Part shown: in pieces, positions 6,434-6,445 of the stretch
Position numbering within the stretch: position 1 is the stretch's first letter
How the letters are laid out: each line of letters starts with the position of its first letter
Assembly (NCBI GenBank): GCA_015222915.1
Contig: JADFWE010000153.1
Location: forward strand, 1 to 6,445
Reading direction: 5' to 3'
DNA: 6,445 bases
Origin: Pseudomonadota bacterium
GTDB taxonomy: Bacteria > Pseudomonadota > Gammaproteobacteria > SZUA-229
The notes under the pieces: model-generated
Database searches by the model: none
What the model saw: the letters and a program-made list of their open reading frames with translations, nothing else
What the model was told of the DNA's origin: nothing
Translations under genes and position numbers: made by a program

Positions 6434-6445
6434 ATGAAACATGAA
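6434..6445 (+). CDS. aroK: Start of the next gene, probably shikimate kinase AroK (only four codons visible)
   Basis: An ATG at 6434 (reading MKHE) follows a purine-rich stretch TAAGGAAG (6425-6432), 26 bases after the pilQ stop. Four codons cannot identify a protein. The call rests on knowledge that aroK, then aroB, usually follows pilQ in gammaproteobacteria. A second ATG at 6441 in another frame has AAGGA (6426-6430) at a more usual distance of 10 bases, so even the start is uncertain. Confidence 0.35.

Overview
This window is a chromosomal type IV pilus assembly locus from a gammaproteobacterium, probably a non-enteric one. The evidence is the gene order. A penicillin-binding protein 1A gene (mrcA/ponA) is transcribed leftward. 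It diverges from a rightward pilM-pilN-pilO-pilP-pilQ operon, and the first bases of another rightward gene, most likely aroK, follow. This order is well known from Pseudomonas and many other gammaproteobacteria. Base composition is about half G+C across the genes, and no genes look foreign. The sequence alone does not support a genus-level call.

Layout: 1-1157 (minus) holds the N-terminal 385 codons of PBP1A, with its C-terminal part beyond the left edge. 1158-1335 is a short AT-rich divergent intergenic region that must carry the promoters for both sides. It contains a perfect palindrome ATTATAAT (1284-1291) that reads as a -10 box on both strands. 1336-2409 is pilM, 2409-2978 pilN, 2978-3598 pilO, 3595-4155 pilP and 4179-6407 pilQ. 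The first four pil genes overlap at stop/start junctions (1, 1 and 4 bases), and pilQ follows after 23 bases. The start of the next gene (6434) lies 26 bases after the pilQ stop. I saw no obvious intrinsic terminator, tRNA, rRNA, CRISPR array, insertion sequence or phage gene.

How the genes work together: PilM is a cytoplasmic actin-like protein that binds the N-terminal INLLPWR peptide of PilN. PilN and PilO are bitopic inner-membrane proteins that pair through coiled coils and ferredoxin-like periplasmic domains. PilP is a lipoprotein that binds PilN/PilO and the periplasmic part of PilQ. PilQ is the outer-membrane secretin through which the pilus passes, and its two AMIN domains bind peptidoglycan. 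Together they form the alignment subcomplex that spans the envelope. PBP1A polymerises and cross-links peptidoglycan, so the locus places a wall synthase next to a machine that has to cross the wall.

All genes appear intact and carry their family motifs. I did not find an undescribed system here. The points most worth checking are the symmetric divergent promoter, the two possible starts of PBP1A, the long signal peptides of PilQ and PilP, and the glycine/acid-rich insert in PilQ.
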